Below, in pieces: positions 43,676 to 52,420 of a DNA stretch of 64,000 bases. Each line of letters starts with the position of its first letter. The first letter of the stretch is position 1. Position numbers and translations under genes: made by a program. This DNA is from Deltaproteobacteria bacterium. Lineage in GTDB: Bacteria > Bdellovibrionota_B > Oligoflexia > Oligoflexales > Bog-1112. The notes below the pieces were generated by a model. That model had not been told where the DNA came from and did no database searches. It was given only the letters and a program-made list of their open reading frames with translations. The stretch covers positions 62,001 through 126,000 of the forward strand of contig JACKAG010000007.1 in NCBI GenBank assembly GCA_020635195.1, written 5' to 3'.

Positions 43676-45166
43676 TCATCCTTCATTTTTTTCAACTTCA
43701 ATCAAAACAGTCGGAAATATTTTTTTCATCAATGCACGCATCTGAACTAAATCTTCCGCTTTCGGTCGGTATGATCCAGAGTCATTATTGATATGAATGA
43801 CTCCATCGACATCCTTCCACAACTCACCTGCAAATCGTACATCATCCGAATAGTTGGAAATGGCCAAATGCTTAGCCAAAACCCAGTCAGCCAATTTATT
43901 CCGAACTTTAAGACGAGAAATAGTCAATGTTTTACTTGTAAGGACAAAGTTATACTTGCCATTACCACCGTCGTTAAGCGGATGAACACGAAGCGCTTTA
44001 ATAACATGAGTTGGTTTTTGATCAGGAATCTTTGTAAATTTTGCCGCCATATGACGATGAATAAATCTCACAGGAACAGGAGAAAAAATTAAATTTTTCT
44101 TAATAAAAGAAGCCCAGCTAAGTTTTTTCTGATCAAAAGCTTTCAAAACTGCTGGAAGATATTCCTTAATCGTCTCAGACTTGTCTTCCAGCTCTATACG
44201 AAAGAGAATATGGTCACCCCAGATGGAGCGGAGCCACGAACCTAAATACGACGATGAAGCAATAGAGATTGGAAATTTTTTCTGATCATCAGACTTATGT
44301 TTTACATCTTTTTGTGAAATCTTATAAAGTTTTTGAAGTTCAACCGATTTGTTAAGATTTTCCAGCTCGATTTTTTTGACTTCATCGAGTCTTTTTTGCT
44401 TGTTTTCAGAGCTGTCGAGATAATTTCTGCTCTGTCGAATGGGAGTGATAATCTGCGCCCACCAAATACTATTATAAAATTGATCGATACTCTGAGGCGT
44501 CGTGCGAACAAGATCAAATTCAATTCTGATCGGCTTAGCATCATGGTCTGCTGGATGATAAACCAATCGACGCTTAATAACTTCTTCCAGGAAATTGTGA
44601 GGCATCATGTAACTTGAAAGCCTGGGCCCTGTCTCATCCAAAGAAAAACCTGCCTCTTCTAAAATAAGCAAGTTCTGCTTTAAACATGTGCTATCCTTAT
44701 CACCCTCATGCTCAATCGCTCTTTTTTTAACCCTTTCAAAGACCTCTGCGGGTAAATTCGTCGGCACGACGAAAAATCCAGACTGAACCCTTCCCCTCTG
44801 GTCTGTAATAATTTTCATACTTTCTCGCCATAAAGACTTAGCAGCAATCTGAGTGACTGAAGTACCATTTTCATTGACGATGCCAGTAAATACATTGGGA
44901 ATACCAAAACCTAAAAAAAACTGACCAGCCTGTAAATAATCTGAAATTTTAATGGTCCTTAAATCTGGCCTGCCTACAGCCGGAGCCTCTGAGAAATTCC
45001 CTGAAATATCTATGATTTGTGTTGAATAACGATGATTCAAAGTTTCTGTAACCTTTCGGAACTGAATACCCTCACGAAGATAGAGAAGTGAATCGTTTGC
45101 AAGCAACTGACTCTTATAAAAAAGAAAAACAAGACCTAAGCCTAAGAATATTTTGTAAATTTTCAT
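43676..45166 (-). CDS. Unknown exported protein coupled to the NMNAT-like gene
   Basis: The 496-residue protein has a signal peptide (IYKIFLGLGLVFLFYKSQLLA). It is lysine-rich, with no repeat and no other membrane segment. Near the C-terminus, ADWVLAKHLAISNYSDDVRFAGELWKDVDGVIHINNDSGSYRP contains a GEL..DG.I..I.N.SG.YRP motif found in several effector-type or toxin-associated proteins (seen by memory, not searched). ATG 45166, rather than ATG 45178, follows GGATGGGG. It is one unit with the next gene. A secreted effector pair is a possible role (inference). Confidence 0.55.
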   Translation of the reverse strand: MKIYKIFLGLGLVFLFYKSQLLANDSLLYLREGIQFRKVTETLNHRYSTQIIDISGNFSEAPAVGRPDLRTIKISDYLQAGQFFLGFGIPNVFTGIVNENGTSVTQIAAKSLWRESMKIITDQRGRVQSGFFVVPTNLPAEVFERVKKRAIEHEGDKDSTCLKQNLLILEEAGFSLDETGPRLSSYMMPHNFLEEVIKRRLVYHPADHDAKPIRIEFDLVRTTPQSIDQFYNSIWWAQIITPIRQSRNYLDSSENKQKRLDEVKKIELENLNKSVELQKLYKISQKDVKHKSDDQKKFPISIASSSYLGSWLRSIWGDHILFRIELEDKSETIKEYLPAVLKAFDQKKLSWASFIKKNLIFSPVPVRFIHRHMAAKFTKIPDQKPTHVIKALRVHPLNDGGNGKYNFVLTSKTLTISRLKVRNKLADWVLAKHLAISNYSDDVRFAGELWKDVDGVIHINNDSGSYRPKAEDLVQMRALMKKIFPTVLIEVEKNEG

Positions 45167-45615
45167 CAAAAGCCCCATCCTTTATTGGAAACGAGTCCTG
45201 AGCAGCAGGTGTTTCACAATCTGCACCAGGAGCATGCGCCTGCGCTGACGCACATACTTCATAAGACCATGAAATTAAATACTTAAAATCGAATAACACA
45301 AACCAAAAAAAGTAGTGAAACCTTTAAAAAAACGCTTAATTTGATTTAAAAAACAGATGTTTCACGTGAATATAGCTTGTATCATAAGTAATAACAAACG
45401 ACCAGCTATAAAAAAAGCCCGAACTCAATTTTGTCTATTCTGAGCATAAAAGTTTCCACACAAACAGAATAATCCTTATAAATCATTATGCTATGATCAA
45501 TGTTCGCCAGGACGGCAGCCAAGAGGACAGCAACCTTAACAAGCGAACACAGACCGGCGTTCATACAGGCATCTTGTGATTGTGACAGAAGAATCCAGCT
45601 CAATCACAAAAAAGA
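45167..45615. other. Gap with a parS-like site
   Basis: About 450 AT-rich bases between the exported pair and the DCC gene. It holds the parS-like sequence at 45358-45373 and the promoter of the exported pair. No gene seen. Confidence 0.4.
45358..45373 (+). promoter_or_regulatory. parS-like site (TGTTTCACGTGAATAT)
   Basis: Thirteen of sixteen bases match the consensus bacterial parS (TGTTTCACGTGAAACA), including the whole left half and centre. The right end diverges (TAT in place of ACA). ParB usually tolerates few changes, so this may be a weak site or chance. It lies in a non-coding gap. Confidence 0.3.
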
Positions 45616-45990
45616 TCAGGATTTACAATGAAAGCATAGCTTCCGGAGGGTTTTTGAGGTCTTGTACACGACAGGCGTAATCCCGTTACGAACACCCGCA
45701 CGGGTGGCAAGCCAGTTCAGCTGCTTAAGAACAGGATGATATCTGGTCAGAAGCTCCCAGGCTTCAACCCCTCGTGTCAGAACAGAACCTGTCCACAGCT
45801 GAAGTTCTTCCGGATCTTCCTCCATAACAGAGCCCCGTAACTGTGACGGTGGATTTCGGATAAAGTCCTGCCATGCTTTTGCCCTGAGTTTTCCGGGACA
45901 CTTTTTCAGAGCCAGCATGGCCAGAGAACGACAAACCCAACAGTGATGGTCATAAAGAACCAGTAGCTCTTCTGATTTTTCCGGATTCAT
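45616..45990 (-). CDS. DCC family (PF04134) thiol-disulphide oxidoreductase-like protein
   Basis: The 124-residue protein starts LLVLYDHHCWVCRSLAMLALKK, the DxxCxxC motif of the DCC (DUF393) family at about residues 14-20. It also has the family's GVEAWELLTRYHPVLKQLNWL segment. These small proteins resemble thioredoxin-type folds; substrates are poorly known. It ends close after cyaA (20 bases) on the same strand, so it may be co-transcribed with it. Confidence 0.78.
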   Translation of the reverse strand: MNPEKSEELLVLYDHHCWVCRSLAMLALKKCPGKLRAKAWQDFIRNPPSQLRGSVMEEDPEELQLWTGSVLTRGVEAWELLTRYHPVLKQLNWLATRAGVRNGITPVVYKTSKTLRKLCFHCKS

Positions 45991-46009
45991 TCAAAGCACC
46001 ACCCCAGCA

Positions 46010-48043
46010 TCAGATATGACGAAAATAAGAACGATTCGCAATATGATCCACCTTAACAGAAAGTTCTCTGAAATTATCTCCCTGAGGAATGTAGAAATGA
46101 TATCGTCCCATCATATCGACCAGACCTGTATCCTCTCTGGATACTTTAGAGATAAACTGATTCAGGAAAACTTCCGGATCTTCTTCCTTTGAAAAGCAAA
46201 AGAGTTCACCCCATGAATTACTATAAACAACGGTTATTTTTTCAATATTATGGACCCACTTAGGAACGCCAAAATTGATAACGAAGAAAAACCTCATCGC
46301 TTTTTCCTGTGATAAAAGCGCCTCGTTAGACAATGAGGAAATTTTACACTGTGGAAATAGCTCAAGATATCGCTCGACGAAATTCTGGATCTCATTCATC
46401 GTAACAGGAAAAGGATTCGGCAATAAATACAACGAACTCTTTTTAGTGATTAACTTATTGAAAAGAGCCCAGACCAATACCTCAATCAGCTGGCCACCTT
46501 TCTTCAGAAGAAGTTTGCTGGCTGAACTTTCTTTCAGATCATTCTGATTTACTTTTCCACGATAAAGACTCCAGATCTGAGAATGATTTCTCCCTGCAAG
46601 CGCAGAAAGCGAAATACTTTCCTGAAAAAGTCCCTCAGAAAATGCGCGCCGAATATAGTTTATTTTGTTTTGTTTGACAGAATAAAAGCTTTCCAGTTTT
46701 CGTCCAATCACCGTCAGATCCTGAGGGCTGATCATATGTGTTTTATGGCCTGACTCTTTCAGCATTCTGGAAAGATCCTGATATGCTGCAATCATAAAAT
46801 GATGAACACGATACCCAAGATCGATCATCTGATCAAAATCCCAGTCCATAAAAGCATTCAGATGGCTGATTCTCTCATCAGACCAGTCCCATTTCTTAAC
46901 ATAAGAAGAAATAATTCTTTCTTTGAAATTCAGAGATCGTTTCCCCTTCAGAGCGTTACCCGCCATGACACCTGTCTTAATATAAAGACAGGTTCGAAAC
47001 AGATCAAGATCATCCTGATGATGTTTCTTCTGATAATAACGCTGAATCGTATCAAACAATATCGTATAAGGATCATAGTATCGTGGATTTCTCTGATCCG
47101 CTGTAGGTTGCTGAACACGATATTTCATCGAATCGCACAGCAATAATTGTTTTTCATCCGGGTCCAGAAAAGCTGCAAGAATTGCCATCTTCAGAACAGA
47201 TTTATAAGGTGAATCCATAGCCTTACAGATCTGCCAGATAGCCGCACCAAAAAACTCATCCGATGAGATCTGATTAAGATTTCCAAGATCAATAAACATT
47301 TCCGGTCTGATATTCTTTGATTTTTTAACTGTTTCTTTCGCCTCTTTATACGCCTTATCTGAGGTCTTCGGAGCCACAATCCACCAGAAAGGGGTCTTCC
47401 CTGCAACCAGTATCGAAGTCCTATAGAATTCTTCCTTAAGCAGACGTGCCTGGGACGTTCCGGCACTCTCCTTATCTGCAGTACCAAAGCGATTAGAGCG
47501 AACGGATTTAATATCAGTTATAAAAAAATGAACTTCCAGAGCATATTCCTGATCTGCCCATGCTTCAACAGCAGACAATTTAGCTCCAAGGGAGCAGGCC
47601 TGATCAGAACTTAGCCTGTCCAGACTGACACAAACCCAGAAGTCAAAATCTGAATCACGATTCTGCGCAACTGTCCCCAGACTTCCCATCAGCAATAACG
47701 ATTTTATAACAGAGTTTTTTTCCGGAATCTGAAGATAAGGTTCGAGATTTTGCAGATCATTTTCATGAAAGATCTTGCGCAAGTTATTCATGGCTGTTTT
47801 GTCAGGATTGTATCGGGAAATGCCATGCACCGCGTCATCACCATCAATAAACCCAGGAAAGCACGGATGATTAATATGCAGCAAAAAAGGGAGAGCATAA
47901 AAGAGTGGCTGCTTTTTCTGTGGCATCAGAGTTAAAAGCCGCTCTTTCCTTAAGATATTATATTCAAGGTATCTCTGATAATTCCTGACCAGAGCATCTT
48001 CCAGTTTTATCTTAGTCACGTGATCTATCCGTGTATGACTCAC
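46010..48043 (-). CDS. cyaA: Class I adenylate cyclase
   Basis: The 677-residue protein makes cAMP from ATP. It matches CyaA of enteric bacteria: an N-terminal YNILRKERLLTLM and FYALPFLLHINHPCFPGF segment, then the nucleotidyltransferase active site in LLMGSLGTVAQNRDSDFDFWVCV (about 117-139) with G-S and DxD. E. coli CyaA is about 850 residues, so the C-terminal regulatory part is shorter here. The ATG at 48043 lies near the start of the promoter gap. The cAMP receptor protein gene is not in the window. Confidence 0.85.
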   Translation of the reverse strand: MSHTRIDHVTKIKLEDALVRNYQRYLEYNILRKERLLTLMPQKKQPLFYALPFLLHINHPCFPGFIDGDDAVHGISRYNPDKTAMNNLRKIFHENDLQNLEPYLQIPEKNSVIKSLLLMGSLGTVAQNRDSDFDFWVCVSLDRLSSDQACSLGAKLSAVEAWADQEYALEVHFFITDIKSVRSNRFGTADKESAGTSQARLLKEEFYRTSILVAGKTPFWWIVAPKTSDKAYKEAKETVKKSKNIRPEMFIDLGNLNQISSDEFFGAAIWQICKAMDSPYKSVLKMAILAAFLDPDEKQLLLCDSMKYRVQQPTADQRNPRYYDPYTILFDTIQRYYQKKHHQDDLDLFRTCLYIKTGVMAGNALKGKRSLNFKERIISSYVKKWDWSDERISHLNAFMDWDFDQMIDLGYRVHHFMIAAYQDLSRMLKESGHKTHMISPQDLTVIGRKLESFYSVKQNKINYIRRAFSEGLFQESISLSALAGRNHSQIWSLYRGKVNQNDLKESSASKLLLKKGGQLIEVLVWALFNKLITKKSSLYLLPNPFPVTMNEIQNFVERYLELFPQCKISSLSNEALLSQEKAMRFFFVINFGVPKWVHNIEKITVVYSNSWGELFCFSKEEDPEVFLNQFISKVSREDTGLVDMMGRYHFYIPQGDNFRELSVKVDHIANRSYFRHI

Positions 48044-48357
48044 ACTGCTTTTATTTCATTATATTGTTTTTCTGACAGGGGCAATCGTAGTCCATGAACC
48101 CAGAGGGCAGCTCCGGCAGAAAAGATCTCCCCTTAGGCTTAGGCTCAGTCCGGACCTGGCAGCCAGCGCATCCGATTTTTATTTATTCTATCATAAAATC
48201 AGGCATCTGTTCTGCGAACCTTAAGACAGATTTCAGATCATCCTGTCACACAATTGACAGAAACCTTAGAAATCTTTAAAACCGCTGATACAATGATGGG
48301 GTTAAAGAGGTCTGTAAAAAGATCCGCCAAAAGCAAATGCTGCGTGGAGACCGTCAC
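48044..48357. other. Divergent promoter region of cyaA and ssb
   Basis: About 310 bases between cyaA (minus) and ssb (plus). No gene seen. A T-rich run near 48056 and several AT-rich boxes are candidates for promoters. Confidence 0.4.
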
Positions 48358-48846
48358 GTGAATACCTTTACCGCAACCGGAAGATTAGCCAATGATGCCT
48401 ATTTATCTGATGCTTCCGGTATTAGTGTTTCTAATTTTCGACTGGCCAGCGAAGCAGGTTACGGCAAACATCAGAAAACTCTCTGGATCGATTGCAGCTT
48501 ATGGGGCCCAAAGGCAGACGCCCTCCACCAGTACCTGATGAAGGGCAAGCATGTTCTGATTTCCGGTGAACTAACGACTAAAGAATTCAAAAGAAAAGAT
48601 GGAACGCTCAGCACTGGCTTCAGCCTGACGGTCGATCGTATTGAATTTATAGGGAGCCGGAAACCACACGAAGACGACAACCAGGATCGACCACAACGAA
48701 GCGGCTACCGCAGTCAACACAGAAAACCTTACGACTCTGTCGCCCGCCCTGATAAATCTTCAGGCGAAGCGACAATCTCTGCCAACGAAGACAGATCATC
48801 TGTGGGATTTTTCTGTTCTTCCGGAGACGAAAGAGAGCCATGCTGA
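48358..48846 (+). CDS. ssb: Single-stranded DNA-binding protein with unusual C-terminus
   Basis: The 162-residue protein has the SSB OB fold: NTFTATGRLANDAYLSDASGISVSNFRLASE, then LWIDCSLWGPKADALHQYLMKGKHVLISGEL and FSLTVDRIEFIG (residues 2-110). The disordered tail follows, but the protein ends SSGDEREPC, without the DDDIPF-type acidic tip that recruits partner proteins. The GTG at 48358 is preferred over ATG 48337 because SSBs start at this point. Its last 118 bases overlap the resolvase gene on the other strand. Confidence 0.85.
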   Translation: MNTFTATGRLANDAYLSDASGISVSNFRLASEAGYGKHQKTLWIDCSLWGPKADALHQYLMKGKHVLISGELTTKEFKRKDGTLSTGFSLTVDRIEFIGSRKPHEDDNQDRPQRSGYRSQHRKPYDSVARPDKSSGEATISANEDRSSVGFFCSSGDEREPC

Positions 48847-49445
48847 TCAGATCTCAGAATCTGACTCACAGAACCAAGACTCAGACCAGTCTCTGAGGCA
48901 ATCTTACGACAGGAAAGACCCTGCCCTCTGAGCTGCAGCACATCAGAGCGACATTCCGGAGTAATTTTCTTCGGACGGCCAAGGACCACCCCTTTTTTCC
49001 TGGCAGCTGCAAGCCCAGCCTGAACTCTGGCAACAATGGTTTCTCTCTCAATTTCCGCAATTTCCGCAAAGGCGGCAATCATCGTCCGGCGAAAAGGGTT
49101 CTCATGACCAAGATTCAGGACAGGCTGAGAAACAGAAATAAACGCAACTCCTGCGGCATCAAGATTGAGAATCATCCGGATTGCCGTGCTCGCCTGACGA
49201 CTGAAACGATCGAGCTTATAAACAATAATCGTATCAATCTTTCCTTCTAATGCTGTCTTCAGAAGGCTCTGAAGCCCCGGGCGTTTCTCTGTCTTACCAG
49301 AATAGCCTTCGTCTTCAAAAACACGAATGCTTTTAGGCTGCTTGTCCTGAGGAAGGGCTTCGATCCAGGTTTCAATGGCAAGTTTCTGGCTCTGAAAATC
49401 CTGTTTATCAGTCGATATCCTGTAATAAACTCCAATATGTTCCAT
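48729..49445 (-). CDS. Serine recombinase/resolvase
   Basis: The 238-residue protein has the resolvase catalytic domain (residues 1-145): IGVYYRISTDKQDFQSQK with the catalytic Ser, VFEDEGYSGKTEKRPGLQSLL, and IIVYKLDRFSRQASTAIRMI. The C-terminal helix-turn-helix is GLSCRKIASETGLSLGSVSQIL. ATG 49445 is preferred to ATG 49484, as family members begin HIGVYYRIS and GGAA lies seven bases before it. It is a stand-alone gene converging on ssb. Its C-terminal extension after the HTH is low-complexity and lies in the overlap. Confidence 0.88.
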   Translation of the reverse strand: MEHIGVYYRISTDKQDFQSQKLAIETWIEALPQDKQPKSIRVFEDEGYSGKTEKRPGLQSLLKTALEGKIDTIIVYKLDRFSRQASTAIRMILNLDAAGVAFISVSQPVLNLGHENPFRRTMIAAFAEIAEIERETIVARVQAGLAAARKKGVVLGRPKKITPECRSDVLQLRGQGLSCRKIASETGLSLGSVSQILRSDQHGSLSSPEEQKNPTDDLSSLAEIVASPEDLSGRATES

Positions 49446-49821
49446 CAGGGTATTCCGGGCAAGTCGTCTATGGCTAAGAAGCAATGAAAGACCAGTCTTA
49501 CCTGTATAGTCCAGCTGGCAGAAGGGAGCAAGCCCTGCTACCTACGCCGCCGGTCCACCGCCCCCCGGAAGGGGCCCACCCGTGTCTGAATTCTGCAAGT
49601 TTGGTTTCTGCAAATAAAGAAAAGCAATATCTGTGCCAGAAAGCTTCCTTCGTTGTGAGCAGTGATTTTTCCTGGTCGTCCCGGTCTGAATTATGTATCA
49701 GATCTATACCAGCACAAACAGCTGCTGGTTTAATTTTGTTCTGTCGACCGGATCACCCTTCTGAATCCGGAAGGCTTCGGAGGCTGCAAGCGTGAATATT
49801 CAGCCAGATCGGGGAAAAATC
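49446..49821. other. Gap between resolvase and aroA
   Basis: About 375 bases. A GC-rich stretch with CCCCCCGGAAGGGGCCC (49561-49577) could form a hairpin. A possible plus-strand frame (49484-49795) has no similarity to known proteins. The res site of the resolvase might lie here but no repeats were recognised. Confidence 0.4.
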
Positions 49822-51111
49822 ATGACGATCCCCTGTCTGAATCAACCCTGGAAGGCAGACATCTGCTTGCCAGGATCAAAGAGTCTGACAAACAGAGCAC
49901 TGCTCATTGCAGCTCTGGCCAGAGGGAACAGCAAGCTCAGAGGAGTGTTGCTCGCTGATGACACACAGCATATGAAGAACTCTCTGACCCATCTTGGAAT
50001 TCTTTTTCGTCAGCAGAAAGACACTCTGGAAGTGACAGGAAGAGGGGGGCATTTACAACCGTACTCAGCCCCCCTTTATACCGGAAATGCCGGGACAGTC
50101 GCCCGCTTTCTGACTGTCGCTCTGAACCTGGGTGAGGGGCATTATATCCTGGATGGAGATGCAGAAATGAAGCTCAGACCCATCCGGGATCTCACAGAAA
50201 CCCTGACAGCCAATGGATGTGACATTCATCATCTTCAGACAAACAACAGCTTACCTCTGAAAATTACAGCCAGAGGTTTTCCCGGTGGAGACCTGCACAT
50301 AAGCGGAAAAAACAGCTCGCAGTACATCAGTGCTCTGATGATGGCAGCTCCCTTTGCTCATAAGCCCGTTACCATCCGCATCAAGGGCCCCCCTGTTTCC
50401 TCCAGTTATATCCATATGACCCGTCAGATCATGACTGAATTCGGAGCGATCTGCCACCATGACAGTGAAAATATCCTTCATATCGCCAGAGGGGGCTATC
50501 AGGGTCGGAGCTATGACATAGAAGGAGACGCCTCATCTGCCTCTTACTTATTCGCCGCAGCTGCCATAACAGGAGGAGAAGCCAATGTCCGTGGACTATC
50601 CTCAGGAAGCTCACAGGGAGATCTGGGCTTCCTTCAGCTGCTTCAGCAGATGGGCTGTGACATAGAGCATAAAGGGAATACGATGTGTGTTCGGGGCAAA
50701 GGCAGCAGACTCAATGCCATCCAGGTCGACATGAACAGCATGAGCGACATCGTCCCGACACTCGCAGTCACGGCACTCTTTGCAAGAGGAACCACCGTCA
50801 TCCGGAATGTTGCAAATATGCGGATTAAAGAATGCGACCGGATTACTGCCATTGTGACAGAATTGAGAAAAACCGGAGCATCTGTTGAAGAGTTTGAAGA
50901 CGGGCTTGCCGTCACAGGAGAGCAATCCCTGGGGCCAGCTTTGCTGGAAACGTGGAAAGACCACCGGATGGCTATGGCCCTTTCCCTGATTGGTCTCAGG
51001 ATTCCGGGCATCCGGCTGACAAACCCCGGATGCGTATCCAAAACATTCCCGGAATTTTTTGAGATGCTGAAACAAGGGTATCAGAATTGTCAGGACATAT
51101 GGAGCGACTAA
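49822..51111 (+). CDS. aroA: 3-phosphoshikimate 1-carboxyvinyltransferase (EPSP synthase)
   Basis: The enzyme (429 residues) joins shikimate-3-phosphate and PEP in the shikimate pathway. Motifs are clear: LPGSKSLTNRALLIAALARG, LYTGNAGTVARFLTVAL, GDAEMKLRPIRDL (PEP site), SSQYISALMMAAPF, DMNSMSDIVPTLAVTALFA, RIKECDRITAI and WKDHRMAMALSLIGL. ATG 49822 (after GGGGAAAAATC) is preferred over GTG 49792. The cca gene starts four bases after the stop. Confidence 0.95.
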   Translation: MTIPCLNQPWKADICLPGSKSLTNRALLIAALARGNSKLRGVLLADDTQHMKNSLTHLGILFRQQKDTLEVTGRGGHLQPYSAPLYTGNAGTVARFLTVALNLGEGHYILDGDAEMKLRPIRDLTETLTANGCDIHHLQTNNSLPLKITARGFPGGDLHISGKNSSQYISALMMAAPFAHKPVTIRIKGPPVSSSYIHMTRQIMTEFGAICHHDSENILHIARGGYQGRSYDIEGDASSASYLFAAAAITGGEANVRGLSSGSSQGDLGFLQLLQQMGCDIEHKGNTMCVRGKGSRLNAIQVDMNSMSDIVPTLAVTALFARGTTVIRNVANMRIKECDRITAIVTELRKTGASVEEFEDGLAVTGEQSLGPALLETWKDHRMAMALSLIGLRIPGIRLTNPGCVSKTFPEFFEMLKQGYQNCQDIWSD

Positions 51112-51115
51112 ACGG

Positions 51116-52420
51116 GTGAAGCATAAGACATCAGAAGAGCTCCTCCACGGAGCTGAGCAGGTCCTCCGGAAACTGGAGGAAAGTGGCTACAAATCCATGT
51201 TTGTCGGGGGCTGTGTCCGAGATCGCCTTCTTGGCCGGAAAATCCATGATTACGATATTGCAACAACGGCTACACCAGAGATCGTAAGTACTTTATTTTC
51301 AGAAAAACCCTTTCGGGTGATCCCTTCGGGCCTGAAACATGGTACCGTCACCGTGCTGTTCCGCCAGTGCCCAGTCGAAGTCACAACCCTCCGTATTGAC
51401 GTGAAAGGTGATGGACGTCATGCAGTCATTTCTTACACAGATTCGTTTAAGGAAGATGCATCCCGGCGTGATTTTACAGTCAATGCTTTATATCAGGATC
51501 AAAGCGGACGCATCTGCGACTTTTTTTGCGGGCAGAAAGATCTGAACTCAAAAACACTTAGATTTGTAGGGAACCCGGATCAAAGAATCCAGGAAGACTA
51601 CCTTCGGATTCTGCGTTATTTTCGACTCAGAAGCCAGCTGGGATTTCATGGCATAAAAGAAGAAGAAGAGGCAATCACAAGGCATGCTACAGGACTTTGC
51701 AGGATTTCTTCTGAACGTATCACAGAAGAACTGAGTCGTATGTTTGCCGCCCGGATATCGGTCCATTTACTGTCTGATATGGACCGATCAGGCATAACTG
51801 AACAGATCGGCCTCCTCCCGAAAAAAACAAAAATGACAGCTGAGAAGAGACCGCTGCTTTTTGAAGATCTTGCTTCTGTATCAGACACGATGCAGCCCAC
51901 TGAATGGACAGATGCCCGCTTTGCTTTGCTTCTGCATACCATGATTGATTATGAGGGACCTGAAGCCTCTCATCAGTTTTTCAGATCTTTTCGTCTTCCA
52001 TCAAAAACAGCAGCAAAACTGCTTCGGCTCTCGGAGGCAAAACACAAAATCCAGGATATTCAAGCGGCTCTGGCTTCCCGACTCCGCTTTATTGATTTTT
52101 GTGAAGCTGCCGGTGGCGATGATTCTTTCCTGAGGTTTTATTTCCCTCTGCTTTCCGTTATTTTCAAAAGAGATGTATCAGAAACCAACATTCTGATCCG
52201 ACTCAGAGATGCTGAAACTGCAGATAATAACCGACGCCGAATCGCTATGCCCGTTGACGGCCGTATGATCCAGAAATGGACAGGCCTTGAAACAGGACAG
52301 CGAATTGGGCATATTTTAAGCGAGTTAAAAGATCGTTTTCGGGAACATCAATGGACGAATTCAGTCGAAGCGAAAGTAATCGTAGAACAATTACACATAA
52401 CATCAACAGGACGAATGTGA
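51116..52420 (+). CDS. cca: CCA tRNA nucleotidyltransferase (or poly(A) polymerase-like)
   Basis: The 434-residue protein has the class II nucleotidyltransferase head: MFVGGCVRDRLLGRKIHDYDIATTA (GG and DxD), FGTxx-like VIPSGLKHGTVTVLF, then EDASRRDFTVNALYQD (motif C), and QEDYLRILRYFRLRSQLGF. The family includes both CCA-adding enzymes and PcnB-type poly(A) polymerase; the C-terminal length fits CCA-adding or A-adding types and I cannot decide. GTG start, with GGAG in the end of aroA; cysQ follows with a GTGA overlap, so the three are coupled. Confidence 0.82.
   Translation: MKHKTSEELLHGAEQVLRKLEESGYKSMFVGGCVRDRLLGRKIHDYDIATTATPEIVSTLFSEKPFRVIPSGLKHGTVTVLFRQCPVEVTTLRIDVKGDGRHAVISYTDSFKEDASRRDFTVNALYQDQSGRICDFFCGQKDLNSKTLRFVGNPDQRIQEDYLRILRYFRLRSQLGFHGIKEEEEAITRHATGLCRISSERITEELSRMFAARISVHLLSDMDRSGITEQIGLLPKKTKMTAEKRPLLFEDLASVSDTMQPTEWTDARFALLLHTMIDYEGPEASHQFFRSFRLPSKTAAKLLRLSEAKHKIQDIQAALASRLRFIDFCEAAGGDDSFLRFYFPLLSVIFKRDVSETNILIRLRDAETADNNRRRIAMPVDGRMIQKWTGLETGQRIGHILSELKDRFREHQWTNSVEAKVIVEQLHITSTGRM

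Noticed and set aside
49484..49795. 103-codon frame between resolvase and aroA
   Set aside because: No ribosome site, low-complexity product, no similarity seen; it overlaps GC-rich non-coding sequence.
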